The notes: generated by a model not told the origin, from the sequence alone. A stretch of 64,000 bases of DNA from Chlorobiota bacterium (GCA_022616535.1 JAKEEM010000035.1:1-64000), one strand, 5' to 3'. Positions 21,359 to 29,524 are shown, counted from the stretch's first letter. Numbers and translations: made by a program.

Positions 21359-22393
21359 ATGCCAAGAATAGAAAAACTTTCACGGGAGCTGCAGAAAGCA
21401 GACAATGAGCTTTTAAATGAGCTTCGCCCCCATACGTTTGCTGAATTTGTAGGGCAGGAGAAAATTAAAGGCAATATCAATATTTCAATTCAAAGCTCTA
21501 AGAAAAGAAAAGATTCACTTGACCATATTTTATTTACGGGTCCGCCCGGACTCGGCAAAACAACTCTCGCTTATATAATAGCCGGCGAAATGAATTCGCG
21601 CATAATAACAACAGCTGGACCAGTTCTGGAAAAACCCGGTGATATTGCCGGTATGCTTACGAAACTTGAGCCAAAAGACATTTTATTTATAGATGAAATC
21701 CACCGGACACCCAAAGTGGTGGAGGAATACCTTTACTCCGCTATGGAGGATTACAAGCTGGATATCATTATTGACCAGGGACCCGGCGCGAGGAGCGTAA
21801 GTCTTCAGCTTGAGAAGTTTACGTTAATCGGCTCTACCACGCGCTCCGGCTTATTAAGCTCGCCTCTGCTTGACAGGTTTGGAATGCGCTGCCGGCTGAA
21901 TTATTATAACGTTGATGAGCTTACAGAAATCGTAAACCGTTCTGCAGGGATTTTGAAAATTAAAATCGAACCTGAAGGCGCTGAGTTAATCGCCAAGCGC
22001 TCGCGCGGAACGCCGAGAATTGCAAACCGTCTGCTTAAGCTTACGCGTGATTTGGCGGTGGTCAAAAATAAAGGCTTTATCACACGCGGAGTTGCAGATG
22101 AATGCTTGAATAACTGGGAAATCGATCACCGGGGGCTTGACGAGCTTGATAAAAAAATTCTAACCACAATAATTGATACCTATAACGGCGGTCCGGTCGG
22201 ATTAAATTCAATAGCCGTATCCGTTGGCGAGGAATCAGGCACAATCGAGGAAGTCTACGAGCCCTTTTTGGTTCAGGAGGGCTTTATCAGGCGGACATCG
22301 CGCGGAAGGGAAGCAACGGATTTAGCTTATGAGCATCTGGGAATTCAGAAAAAGAAAAAGAAATCGCCTAATCAGAACAGCTTGTTTGATTAA
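21359..22393 (+). CDS. ruvB: Holliday junction branch-migration helicase RuvB
   Basis: 344 residues, the standard length. Features are the N-terminal LRPHTFAEFVGQEKIK, Walker A GPPGLGKTT, Walker B ILFIDEIHR, sensor 1 in TLIGSTTRSGLLSSPLLDRFG, the arginine finger region, and the C-terminal winged helix with GLDELDKKILTTIID and GFIRRTSRGREAT. RuvB is the AAA+ motor that with RuvA moves Holliday junctions in recombination repair. ruvA and ruvC are not in the window. Confidence 0.97.
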   Translation: MPRIEKLSRELQKADNELLNELRPHTFAEFVGQEKIKGNINISIQSSKKRKDSLDHILFTGPPGLGKTTLAYIIAGEMNSRIITTAGPVLEKPGDIAGMLTKLEPKDILFIDEIHRTPKVVEEYLYSAMEDYKLDIIIDQGPGARSVSLQLEKFTLIGSTTRSGLLSSPLLDRFGMRCRLNYYNVDELTEIVNRSAGILKIKIEPEGAELIAKRSRGTPRIANRLLKLTRDLAVVKNKGFITRGVADECLNNWEIDHRGLDELDKKILTTIIDTYNGGPVGLNSIAVSVGEESGTIEEVYEPFLVQEGFIRRTSRGREATDLAYEHLGIQKKKKKSPNQNSLFD

Positions 22394-22439
22394 TAAATTT
22401 AATTTCTTCTCTCAATTGGAGCAGGGGGTGAGGTTTTAA

Positions 22440-23054
22440 ATTAAAAAGCTTCCTAAAGATTTTTACCTCCAAAAATGCCTTAAAGCGGCGAGGGATTTGC
22501 TCGGTAATGTCATAATGCGAAAAAAAGGGAGGAAAGTTTATGCGGGAATTATCGTTGAAACCGAAGCTTACCTTGGCTCAAAAGACGCTGCTTCGCATGC
22601 ATACAGTGGGAAGACAAAACGAAATGCTTATATGTTTTCCGAAGGCGGGGTAGCGTATGTTTACTTTACCTATGGCAACCATTACTGCTTAAATGTTGTG
22701 GTTGAAAAAGAAAATACAGCTCACGCTGTATTAATCAGAGCTCTTGAACCTATCAAAGGCATCGAGCAAATGAAAAAAAACAGAAATACTGGAAATATTT
22801 ATAATTTAACAAGCGGTCCGGGCAAGCTGACACAGGCATTCGAAATTGACTTGAAGCTCAACGGTGCTGATTTAACGGGCGATGAGCTTTATATATGCGA
22901 AAATAATACTAACAGAAGATTTAAAATAAAAAAATCAAAAAGAATAGGGATTACTAAAAACGCGGATAAATTGTTCAGGTTTTATGCAGCAGACAGCCCC
23001 TTTGTTTCAGGCATTAATTCAAATTCAATATTGAGGGAAAATGCTCAGCGTTAA
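22440..23054 (+). CDS. 3-methyladenine DNA glycosylase (AAG/Mpg family), apparent ATT start
   Basis: About 204 residues if started at ATT 22440, 185 if started at TTG 22497. The AAG-family active site is intact (AGIIVETEAYLG with the catalytic Glu, then SHAYSGKTKRNAYMF and YVYFTYGNHYCLNVV), as are LIRALEP and LTSGPGKLTQAF. Residues typical of the family N-terminus (KLPKDFYLQKCLKAARDLLG) lie upstream of the TTG in the same frame. No ATG, GTG or TTG occurs between the stop at 22437 and that TTG. The purine-rich GGGGGTGAGG lies just before the ATT. The enzyme removes alkylated purines in base excision repair. The 3' end overlaps the next gene by 14 bases. Confidence 0.85.
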   Translation: MKKLPKDFYLQKCLKAARDLLGNVIMRKKGRKVYAGIIVETEAYLGSKDAASHAYSGKTKRNAYMFSEGGVAYVYFTYGNHYCLNVVVEKENTAHAVLIRALEPIKGIEQMKKNRNTGNIYNLTSGPGKLTQAFEIDLKLNGADLTGDELYICENNTNRRFKIKKSKRIGITKNADKLFRFYAADSPFVSGINSNSILRENAQR

Positions 23055-23799
23055 TAACTTAGTTAAAATATATCCAAACGACACCAGAGCGCTTGATGAT
23101 GTGTCATTCAAAATCGAAGAAGGCGAAATCTGCGGCTATTTGGGACCTAACGGAGCGGGCAAAACCACAACAATAAAGATTTTGTCTGCAATGATAAGCC
23201 CAACCTCGGGAAGCGTGGTTATAAACGGCTACAATGTTTTTGAATACCCCAATAAAGTAAAAAAAATCATTGGCTATGTTCCTGAATCAGGGGCGCTGTT
23301 TCTTTCACTTACGCCTTATGATTTTCTTGAGTTCGTGTGCAAAATGTATGATATGGATAAGAGAATTTATAACAAGAGGATTTTTAACTTTATGGAGCTG
23401 TTCGATTTGAAAAACGAAATCAGAACTCCGATGCACGCTTTTTCAAAAGGTATGAGGCAGAAGGTTCTTATTATTTCTTCTTTAATCCATGACCCCGATA
23501 TAATACTTTGGGATGAGCCTTTGAGCGGGATAGATTATAATACGACCAATGTTATCAGAAACATCGTTAAGGAACTTTCCTCGGCAGGGAAGATTTTCTT
23601 TTATTCTACTCACGTTGTAGAAAGTGTCGATAAAATCTGCACACGGATTTTGGTTCTGAACTCCGGTAGAATTGCATTTGACGGTGAAATAGATAATCTT
23701 AACGGCAGAACTGTAGAAGAGATTATGAAAAAATACGCAGATTCCGGCGACATGCACGAAAAAATTTCGGGGCTTTATAAAAATATTTCCTCTTCATAA
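23041..23799 (+). CDS. ABC transporter ATP-binding protein without a neighbouring permease
   Basis: 252 residues. Walker A is GPNGAGKTTT, the Q-loop region reads YVPESGALF (Glu in place of Gln), the signature is FSKGMRQK, Walker B is PDIILWDEPLSG and the switch His is in FYSTHVVES. This is the CcmA/NatA-like group of single-domain ATPases (ABC-2 type export, gliding or drug efflux systems). No membrane partner is adjacent: the next gene is a predicted outer-membrane barrel. It overlaps the glycosylase gene by 14 bases. Confidence 0.9.
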   Translation: MLSVNNLVKIYPNDTRALDDVSFKIEEGEICGYLGPNGAGKTTTIKILSAMISPTSGSVVINGYNVFEYPNKVKKIIGYVPESGALFLSLTPYDFLEFVCKMYDMDKRIYNKRIFNFMELFDLKNEIRTPMHAFSKGMRQKVLIISSLIHDPDIILWDEPLSGIDYNTTNVIRNIVKELSSAGKIFFYSTHVVESVDKICTRILVLNSGRIAFDGEIDNLNGRTVEEIMKKYADSGDMHEKISGLYKNISSS

Positions 23800-25731
23800 G
23801 TGAAATACTTTCCAATTCTGCTATTAGCCTCAATTTTTGCCCTCAACATTGTTGTTTATTCGCAAACTGATTTTACCGAAATACAGACCTTTATTGACTC
23901 CAATATTACCAGAAATTTTTTAAACACAAATTTTGATAATAGTCTGCTTTCTGCTAATTATATCTCACGTTTAAATTATTACAACAGATTTAAGAAAATT
24001 AATTTTTATTTTAAAAATTATTATTCTTCTTCGGTTACAAAGCTTGCGCAAAATCTTTACAGGGATTTCGACAACGTTAAAGCAGGCTCAGGCTATAATG
24101 TGAGTGACAACTTAAACATATCAGTAAATTATCTGGGTCAGTTTTTTTCAGACGACAAAAGCTTTCAGCTTAAGGGAACGTCCTCTAATATGGGGTATTT
24201 AAACGCTTTGTATGACAGGACTATAGGCGGCTCGCAGATTTATTCATTTGTTAATGCGGGCTATAAGGCCGAAGAACAGATTGGGGAATTCAACAATGGA
24301 CCGAGCATTTTGGGGGAGTTTAACATTTACGGATTAAATATTTCCGATTTTATTGTAGACGGTCAGCTTAAGCTCGGATATGAATCGCTTGACCCGAGGA
24401 AAAAAAGCCTTGCTTACACACGGCTTTATTTCGAAAGGTCGTTCGAAAATAACCTTGCCAGAAACGAGTTCGACGGGGTTTTTTCAAGGATAAGAAAAGA
24501 TTTTTATTTTCCGGCGGACAACAATTCCAAAGTTCAGTTCGGCATAAATAACAATATAGAAAAACGAGTTGAAAATATATTTAAATTCTTCGACAGGTTC
24601 GATTACTCGGTTTCAAAAAATATCGATTTCTATTTAACCTTAAATCCCTATTACAGGAAGGTTACAAAGGAAAATTTTTATATTCCCGTTGTTCCAACCC
24701 TTGCCCCGAGCATTTATGATACCGATATTCAGGAGCTTACAGTAGCGGGAGATGTGGCATTAAACCTAAGCTTTGACAAGATAAACTACCAGATTAAAGC
24801 CGCTTATAAAGAACGGGACGAAAAGCATTTTCTCTTAAACCCCGGCAGAGTAGCAAGCAACTTCGTTAATCGGATTCAGGACCAGGAAGCTACAAAGAAT
24901 AACCATTCGTCAATATTTCAGCTTAACTCAAACCTGTATTATAATTTGAACCTGATGAACAGACTTGAGCTTTTTGCAAACGCTTCGATCCTTACATACG
25001 ATACTCCCAGCAGGGAGAATTATGATGACAGGGACGAGCTTGGAATTATAATTTATCTTGCACACAGGTTTAATAATTTAAAAAATCTTATTTTAACAAC
25101 TTCGGCTGATTTAAACCTTTATCATACAGTTTACATTTTTGCACAGAAAAGCTCCAATAACAATTGGAACAGGATTCTGCGTTTTACAAGCAGAAGCTAT
25201 TTTACTCCGGCGGACTGGTTCAGAAACGTCGGTACATTCAGTGTTCTTGCCAACTACACCGTTTATGATTTCGAGGATATTGTTTCCTCGGTCCAAAGCT
25301 ATTCGTTTCGCCAGCTTAATTTAAAGGATTCGGCGATAGTGAATTTTTCGAAGCATTTTGGCGTAGATATCTTCGGCGAGATTAAGCTCTACGAAAGGGG
25401 TGAGCTGAACTGGCGTGAGTTCTCGCAAAGACCAATTAACTATTTTGAGGATAAAATTATTAATTCTGAATTAAATTATTTTTTTAATAAATTTATAACT
25501 ATCTCTGCAGGCTACAGGTTTTTTGAGCAAAGAAGATATAATTACATCGCAGGCGAGCGGGTTTTCGATACGTTTATTAGGACAACAGGACCCTTTGCAA
25601 GGCTAAGGGTTGAGTGGAAGCGCAATTCAAGAATTGAGGTTCTGGGTAGCTATGATTATTACCGCTACGGCGATGAAACGCCCTCAAGCCAAAACGAAAA
25701 CGTTTACATAAATGCAGTATTTAACTTTTGA
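23800..25731 (+). CDS. Predicted outer-membrane beta-barrel protein of unknown function
   Basis: 643 residues from a GTG placed directly after the previous stop. A signal peptide ends near VVYSQ. The rest is rich in alternating aromatic and polar residues typical of barrel strands (YYSSSVTKLAQNLY, INYQIKAAYKERDEKHFLL, ITISAGYRFFEQRRYNYI). The protein ends in VYINAVFNF, with the terminal Phe expected of outer-membrane proteins inserted by the BAM machinery. No TonB box or plug domain is seen. It is possibly a porin-like or structural barrel. Confidence 0.65.
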   Translation: MKYFPILLLASIFALNIVVYSQTDFTEIQTFIDSNITRNFLNTNFDNSLLSANYISRLNYYNRFKKINFYFKNYYSSSVTKLAQNLYRDFDNVKAGSGYNVSDNLNISVNYLGQFFSDDKSFQLKGTSSNMGYLNALYDRTIGGSQIYSFVNAGYKAEEQIGEFNNGPSILGEFNIYGLNISDFIVDGQLKLGYESLDPRKKSLAYTRLYFERSFENNLARNEFDGVFSRIRKDFYFPADNNSKVQFGINNNIEKRVENIFKFFDRFDYSVSKNIDFYLTLNPYYRKVTKENFYIPVVPTLAPSIYDTDIQELTVAGDVALNLSFDKINYQIKAAYKERDEKHFLLNPGRVASNFVNRIQDQEATKNNHSSIFQLNSNLYYNLNLMNRLELFANASILTYDTPSRENYDDRDELGIIIYLAHRFNNLKNLILTTSADLNLYHTVYIFAQKSSNNNWNRILRFTSRSYFTPADWFRNVGTFSVLANYTVYDFEDIVSSVQSYSFRQLNLKDSAIVNFSKHFGVDIFGEIKLYERGELNWREFSQRPINYFEDKIINSELNYFFNKFITISAGYRFFEQRRYNYIAGERVFDTFIRTTGPFARLRVEWKRNSRIEVLGSYDYYRYGDETPSSQNENVYINAVFNF

Positions 25732-26138
25732 TGAAAAAAAAAGCAATTGAAATCAGCTCAAGCCGCAGCGAGATAAAAAAAGTCGAGGAATTGTTTCTTG
25801 ATGTTAATGAAGAATTTAAGCTTCCCGATGAGGATTACCGGCGATTAATGATTGCCGTTACCGAGATTTTAATGAACGCAATAGTTCACGGCAACAAGGA
25901 AAACTATACGAAGAAGGTTCTTATAAGCGTTGAATACAATAATGAAAAAATGAAAGTCGTTATTAATGACGAAGGAAAAGGATTTGAAATCGAGTCACTG
26001 CCTGACCCTACGCTGAAGGAAAACCTTATGGAAGTTCACGGCAGGGGAATATTTATAGCTAAATCGATGGTGGATGAGTTTGAATACAGGCTAAGTGATA
26101 ATGGCTCTGAATTTATTTTGGTTGTAAAGAAAAAGTAA
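25731..26138 (+). CDS. RsbW-like anti-sigma factor/histidine-kinase-type ATPase
   Basis: 135 residues from ATG 25731, which overlaps the previous stop (TGATG). It is a single GHKL ATPase domain: the N-box in AVTEILMNAIVHGNKEN, G1 NDEGKGFEIESLPD, and G2 HGRGIFIAKSMVDEF. The size and the absence of other domains match RsbW/SpoIIAB-type serine kinases that bind sigma factors or anti-sigma antagonists. No sigma factor or STAS protein lies beside it, so its partner is elsewhere. Confidence 0.85.
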   Translation: MKKKAIEISSSRSEIKKVEELFLDVNEEFKLPDEDYRRLMIAVTEILMNAIVHGNKENYTKKVLISVEYNNEKMKVVINDEGKGFEIESLPDPTLKENLMEVHGRGIFIAKSMVDEFEYRLSDNGSEFILVVKKK

Positions 26139-26157
26139 TGCATAAAATTCTGAATCG

Positions 26158-26769
26158 TTGCCCTGGCGGCCGCGAAAGAATCTCATACAACACCGGCTCA
26201 TAATTTTAAACTACAATCTTGGCAATAAAATTTTAATTATCGGTCCGAACGGGAGCGGGAAAACCACATTTGGCAGAAAACTCTCTCAAACGCTTAACTT
26301 GCCTTTTTATGAACTGGATTTTTATTCATGGCAGCCTGACTGGAAAGAGACCGATTACAGTGAATTCAGAAATATAACAGAGCAAATTACATCACAAAAC
26401 AGGTGGATTGTTGACGGCAATTATGCACGTAACCAGGATATAACCATACCCCGGGCCGATACAATTATTTGGCTCGATGTTCCTCAACTTGTATCTGTTT
26501 ATCGAACCCTCAAGCGTTCGGTTATTAGAGCAATTACAAAAGAACCACTTTGGCATAATAACAGTGAAAGCTTCAGAAGACTTTTCTCCAAAGATTCTGT
26601 AATGATTTTTGCACTCTATTCATATAAAAGAAAGAAATCAAGATATGAGAAATTTATGAGGGTTAAATTTAAAGAGAAAAATTGGGTTAGAATCCGTAAT
26701 AAACGTGATGAAAGAGAATTTTGGAGATTCGTACATTCATCTGATTGCTTAAAACATCCGATTGAATAA
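26158..26769 (+). CDS. P-loop nucleoside kinase-like protein (FlaR/topology-modulation type)
   Basis: About 203 residues from a TTG; the start is uncertain. Walker A is IIGPNGSGKTTFGRKL, followed by LPFYELDFYSWQPDW, RWIVDGNYAR and the strand ADTIIWLDVPQ, as in adenylate-kinase-like proteins often labelled topology modulation or FlaR-like. The true substrate is unknown. The first 22 residues do not resemble the family. The well-placed ATG at 26138, overlapping the previous stop, opens a different frame that ends after 21 codons, so the 5' end may be damaged. Confidence 0.7.
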   Translation: MPWRPRKNLIQHRLIILNYNLGNKILIIGPNGSGKTTFGRKLSQTLNLPFYELDFYSWQPDWKETDYSEFRNITEQITSQNRWIVDGNYARNQDITIPRADTIIWLDVPQLVSVYRTLKRSVIRAITKEPLWHNNSESFRRLFSKDSVMIFALYSYKRKKSRYEKFMRVKFKEKNWVRIRNKRDEREFWRFVHSSDCLKHPIE

Positions 26770-26789
26770 CCAGTGTGGTACCATATATG

Positions 26790-26810
26790 CCTGCTCGTTC
26801 CGCAGGCAGG
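26790..26810. repeat. Degenerate copy of the CCTGC/GCAGG palindrome
   Basis: GCCTGC and GCAGGC arms enclose a TCGTTCC loop, followed by a further CAGG. It lies between two converging genes and resembles the perfect palindromes at 28170, 28540 and 35338. Confidence 0.5.
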
Positions 26811-26836
26811 CGGCCCCTGCATAATGCAATCCGAAA

Positions 26837-27769
26837 TCACAGCTCAAGCTTATCTAAAACATCCATAACTTCTTTTACAGATTTGGCTGATTCGTTCACA
26901 AGCTTCATTTCATCACCGGAAAGCTTTAGCTCAATAATTTTTTCGATACCTCCTTTGCCCAAAATAACCGGCACGCCAAGATAAATACTCTTTAAGCCGT
27001 ATTCGCCCTCAAGCCATGCGCAAACTGGAAAAACTCTCCTCTGGTCTTTTAATATAGCTTCGACCATTTGCGCTGCGGCTGAGCCGGGCGCATACCAGGC
27101 GGATGTTCCAAGCAGATTTACAATCTCTCCGCCCCCTTTTTTGGTCCTGTCTATAATCGCGTCTAATTTTGCTTTATCGATTAATTCTGTAACCGGAATG
27201 CCGCCTATTGTAGTGTATCTCGGCAGAGGAACCATTGTATCGCCATGACCGCCCAATAGGACTGCCTGTATATCTTTTGGCGAGACCCTCAGCTCATCGG
27301 CAAGAAAAGCTTTGTATCTCCCCGTATCAAGTATTCCCGCCATACCGAACACTCTTTTGCTTGGGAATTTCGAATTGATGTATGCGCAGTAAGTCATTAC
27401 ATCAAGCGGGTTGGAAACCACTATAAGAATTGTATTTGGCGAGTGCTTCACAACATTTTCAGTTACTGATTTTACAATTTTGGCGTTTGTTGAAATTAAA
27501 TCGTCCCTGCTCATACCTGGTTTTCTCGGCAGACCCGAAGTTATAACAACAACTTCGGAATTTGCGGTTTTTGAATAATCATTAGTCGTTCCAACGAGAC
27601 GTGTATCATACATATTTATTGCAGAGGTTTCCCAAATATCAAGCGCTTTTCCTTCGGCAAAGTTTTCTTTAATATCCAATAAAACGACTTCATTTGCAAG
27701 CTCGTGGTGAGCTATTACTTCAGCGCAAGTTGCGCCCACATTTCCCGCTCCGATTACCGATACTTTCAA
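26837..27769 (-). CDS. mdh: Malate dehydrogenase
   Basis: 310 residues. It is the LDH-like type of MDH common in this group. The NAD motif is VIGAGNVGATCA, with Asp at the end of strand 2 (VVLLDIKE). The substrate-loop Arg residues are in GLPRKPGMSRDDL and the catalytic His in GGHGDTMVPL. Arg in the loop where LDH has Gln supports malate over lactate. It interconverts malate and oxaloacetate in the TCA cycle, linking with the two succinate dehydrogenase modules. Confidence 0.95.
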   Translation of the reverse strand: MKVSVIGAGNVGATCAEVIAHHELANEVVLLDIKENFAEGKALDIWETSAINMYDTRLVGTTNDYSKTANSEVVVITSGLPRKPGMSRDDLISTNAKIVKSVTENVVKHSPNTILIVVSNPLDVMTYCAYINSKFPSKRVFGMAGILDTGRYKAFLADELRVSPKDIQAVLLGGHGDTMVPLPRYTTIGGIPVTELIDKAKLDAIIDRTKKGGGEIVNLLGTSAWYAPGSAAAQMVEAILKDQRRVFPVCAWLEGEYGLKSIYLGVPVILGKGGIEKIIELKLSGDEMKLVNESAKSVKEVMDVLDKLEL

Positions 27770-27813
27770 TTTATATTTCCGTTAAGTTTTGGGGTCTATT
27801 AATTAAAAAGCAA

Positions 27814-27834
27814 AGAGTGAACCCATGTCCACTC
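27814..27834 (-). terminator. Probable terminator after rpmA
   Basis: On the minus strand, GAGTG and CACTC arms enclose an eleven-base loop and are followed by CTTTGCTTTTTAAT. It lies 26 bases beyond the rpmA stop, separating rplU-rpmA from mdh. Confidence 0.5.
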
Positions 27835-27859
27835 CTATTTAACATCTTTTTTAAAAAAC

Positions 27860-28135
27860 TTACTTGGATTCAATTTTAGACTCTACGGGCAATACGCTGA
27901 TTTTTTTCTTTGACCTGCTGTGATTGGTGAACTTAACTTTACCTTCAATCAAAGAAAAAAGCGTGTCGTCTTTTCCTTTGCCCACGTTAAGCCCGGGAAA
28001 GAACTTTGTTCCTCTCTGCCTCACAAGAATGCTTCCAGCCGTAACAAGCTCGCCCCCGAATCGTTTTACTCCAAGCCTCTGCGAATTTGAATCGCGCCCG
28101 TTTTTTGTGCTTCCTAAACCTTTTTTATGTGCCAT
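27860..28135 (-). CDS. rpmA: Ribosomal protein bL27
   Basis: 91 residues. The start [18 protein letters not shown] and the following [20 protein letters not shown] are diagnostic for L27, whose N-terminal tail reaches the peptidyl transferase centre. No cleavable N-terminal extension of the Firmicutes type is present. It pairs with rplU upstream, the usual gene order. A lysine/serine-rich C-terminal extension ([18 protein letters not shown]) is slightly longer than usual. Confidence 0.97.
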   Translation of the reverse strand: MAHKKGLGSTKNGRDSNSQRLGVKRFGGELVTAGSILVRQRGTKFFPGLNVGKGKDDTLFSLIEGKVKFTNHSRSKKKISVLPVESKIESK

Positions 28136-28143
28136 TGTAGATC

Positions 28144-28171
28144 AATTAAGAATTACGAATTAAAAATTACC
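28144..28171. repeat. 7-bp tandem array (AATTANN units)
   Basis: Four 7-bp units, AATTAAG, AATTACG, AATTAAA and AATTACC, lie between rplU and rpmA. The last unit overlaps the CCTGCCTGC palindrome. Confidence 0.6.
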
Positions 28172-28188
28172 TGCCTGCTGCAGGCAGG
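28170..28188. repeat. CCTGCCTGC-T-GCAGGCAGG palindrome
   Basis: Perfect 9-bp arms around a single T, a few bases downstream of the rplU stop. The same palindrome occurs at 28540 and, with A in the centre, at 35338. Confidence 0.8.
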
Positions 28189-28192
28189 CGAA

Positions 28193-28501
28193 TTATTTTA
28201 TTGAGTTAATTTCGATTTCCGTATACTGCTGGCGGTGGCCTTTGGTTCTTTTATAACCTTTCCTTTTTTTCTTCTTGAAAACAATAACCTTGTCATCCTT
28301 TACATGTCCAAGAACCGTTGCGTCAACTTTCATCGAAAGGTTCGGCTCACCGACTTTAAATGATTTGTCGTCTTTGCTGTACATTAATACATCGCCAAAG
28401 GTGACTTTTGCTCCGGCTTCTTCCTTAAGCTTCGGTACAAAAATCCTGTCGTTTTCCGAAACCCTATACTGCTTTCCTTTTATATTTACTATTGCAAACA
28501 T
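28193..28501 (-). CDS. rplU: Ribosomal protein bL21
   Basis: 102 residues, the normal length. The N-terminus MFAIVNIKGKQYRVSENDRI and the C-terminal KKKKRKGYKRTKGHRQQYTEI are the L21 signatures; the latter contacts 23S rRNA. It is the first gene of the rplU-rpmA pair, 57 bases upstream of rpmA with a palindrome and a heptamer array in the gap. Confidence 0.97.
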   Translation of the reverse strand: MFAIVNIKGKQYRVSENDRIFVPKLKEEAGAKVTFGDVLMYSKDDKSFKVGEPNLSMKVDATVLGHVKDDKVIVFKKKKRKGYKRTKGHRQQYTEIEINSIK

Positions 28502-28539
28502 TGTATTTAATGATTTTAAATTTCTATTTCACTATTCCA

Positions 28540-28558
28540 CCTGCCTGCTGCAGGCAGG
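28540..28558. repeat. CCTGCCTGC-T-GCAGGCAGG palindrome flanked by direct repeats
   Basis: The palindrome is identical to the one at 28170. The 9-mer TTCACTATT occurs on both sides, at 28528-28536 and 28563-28571. It lies between tRNA-Ala and rplU. Confidence 0.8.
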
Positions 28559-28585
28559 CCACTTCACTATTTTCGCTCTTTGGTG

Positions 28586-28658
28586 TGGAGCTAAGGAGGA
28601 TCGAACTCCTGACCTTCTGAATGCCATTCAGACGCTCTCCCAGCTGAGCTATAGCCCC
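28586..28658 (-). tRNA. tRNA-Ala (GGC)
   Basis: 73 nt on the minus strand. The acceptor stem GGGGCTA pairs with TAGCTCC, with one G-T pair. The D-arm contains AGCTCAGCTGGGAGAGC, the anticodon stem TCTGA/TCAGA encloses a loop with GGC, and the T-arm contains GTTCGATCC. The discriminator base is A, and CCA is not encoded. Confidence 0.95.
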
Positions 28659-28771
28659 CTTAAATTGGTAAAATCACTTTATGATTTTAAGGAACTACAA
28701 AATTAGCAATAAATTAGCCCAATTTCAAACCAAAATATTAACAAAATCAGTAAAATCATTCATTTTTGCAA

Positions 28772-29182
28772 TTAAAAATGCATGGGCAGATTTTGCTTTT
28801 GCCACTCCTCAATTCCCCCAGCAATATAATGAACATTTGGAAAATTCAGCTCTTTCATCAGCTCAAACGTATTTGCACTCCATTTATTGTTTTGTGAATA
28901 TATTATATATGTCTTTTTTCTGTCCAGTTTCTCGATTTCATCGGGGAAAGTTGTCCGCTCGTAATCCATTAAAACTGCGCCTTGTATGTGAATTTTATCG
29001 TACTGGACCTTAGTTCTTACGTCAAGAAGGACGATATCTTCATCACCCTTGTGTTTTTTAAGGAAATTATATGCTTCTTCAACTGTGATTTTATCACCCG
29101 ATAAGGAGGGGAAAAAATATTCACATGAAGTAAAAATTACTGAAATTATTAATATAACAAAAATGCTTCTCAATATTTGCAT
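28772..29182 (-). CDS. Rhodanese-like lipoprotein lacking the catalytic Cys
   Basis: 136 residues. A lipoprotein signal (FVILIISVIFTSC) is followed by a single rhodanese domain with IVLLDVRTKVQYDKIHIQGAV and the C-terminal YIAGGIEEWQK motif. In the active-site loop, where rhodaneses have a Cys (usual wording YCxxGxRS), this protein reads YSQNNKWSA, so the nucleophile is Ser. Sulfur transfer is therefore unlikely, and a binding or structural role is inferred. Transcription is toward the tRNA-Ala gene. Confidence 0.8.
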   Translation of the reverse strand: MQILRSIFVILIISVIFTSCEYFFPSLSGDKITVEEAYNFLKKHKGDEDIVLLDVRTKVQYDKIHIQGAVLMDYERTTFPDEIEKLDRKKTYIIYSQNNKWSANTFELMKELNFPNVHYIAGGIEEWQKQNLPMHF

Positions 29183-29321
29183 TTATTTAAACATACCGTT
29201 AAAATAGTATTTTTTTGACTCATAAATCAATTTTGAAAAAAGTTTATTAAAATTCAACTTAAAAAGGCAAAAATGGCGGCTTAGAATTGTAACAAAAAAT
29301 ACTACACAACTATCATACAAT

Positions 29322-29459
29322 GTGCTATTTTTCAGTGAAGCGTTGAGTATTATTTTTGTTGCAGTAATTGGCCCTTATGTTTATCAGGATGTTAAACAGG
29401 ATATGAATCAGGTAAGCCCCTTACGATTTTCAAAGCAAAACCCTTATGAAATGAGGTAA
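29322..29459 (+). CDS. Possible small membrane peptide
   Basis: A GTG-started frame of 45 codons with one hydrophobic segment (LSIIFVAVIGPYVYQDV) and a polar tail. It ends 30 bases before a terminator-like hairpin, and no other plus-strand gene lies upstream that the hairpin could serve. No Shine-Dalgarno is visible and no homologue is known to me. It could equally be an untranslated small RNA or a gene remnant. Confidence 0.25.
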   Translation: MLFFSEALSIIFVAVIGPYVYQDVKQDMNQVSPLRFSKQNPYEMR

Positions 29460-29488
29460 CAACCCTTATAAGTTTTAAAGATTTTAAA

Positions 29489-29524
29489 AACCGGCTCAAA
29501 AGAGAAATCTAAAGGCCGGTTTTG
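29489..29524 (+). terminator. Hairpin terminator with no assigned upstream gene
   Basis: The arms AAACCGGC and GCCGGTTT enclose a 19-base loop, followed by TTTTGCTTTTTC. It ends some plus-strand transcript, possibly that of the small frame at 29322. Confidence 0.6.

Noticed and set aside
23041-23799. ABC ATPase as the ATPase of a gliding (Gld) complex
   Set aside because: The similarity to GldA-like ATPases is generic. No gldF, gldG or other gliding genes are in the window.
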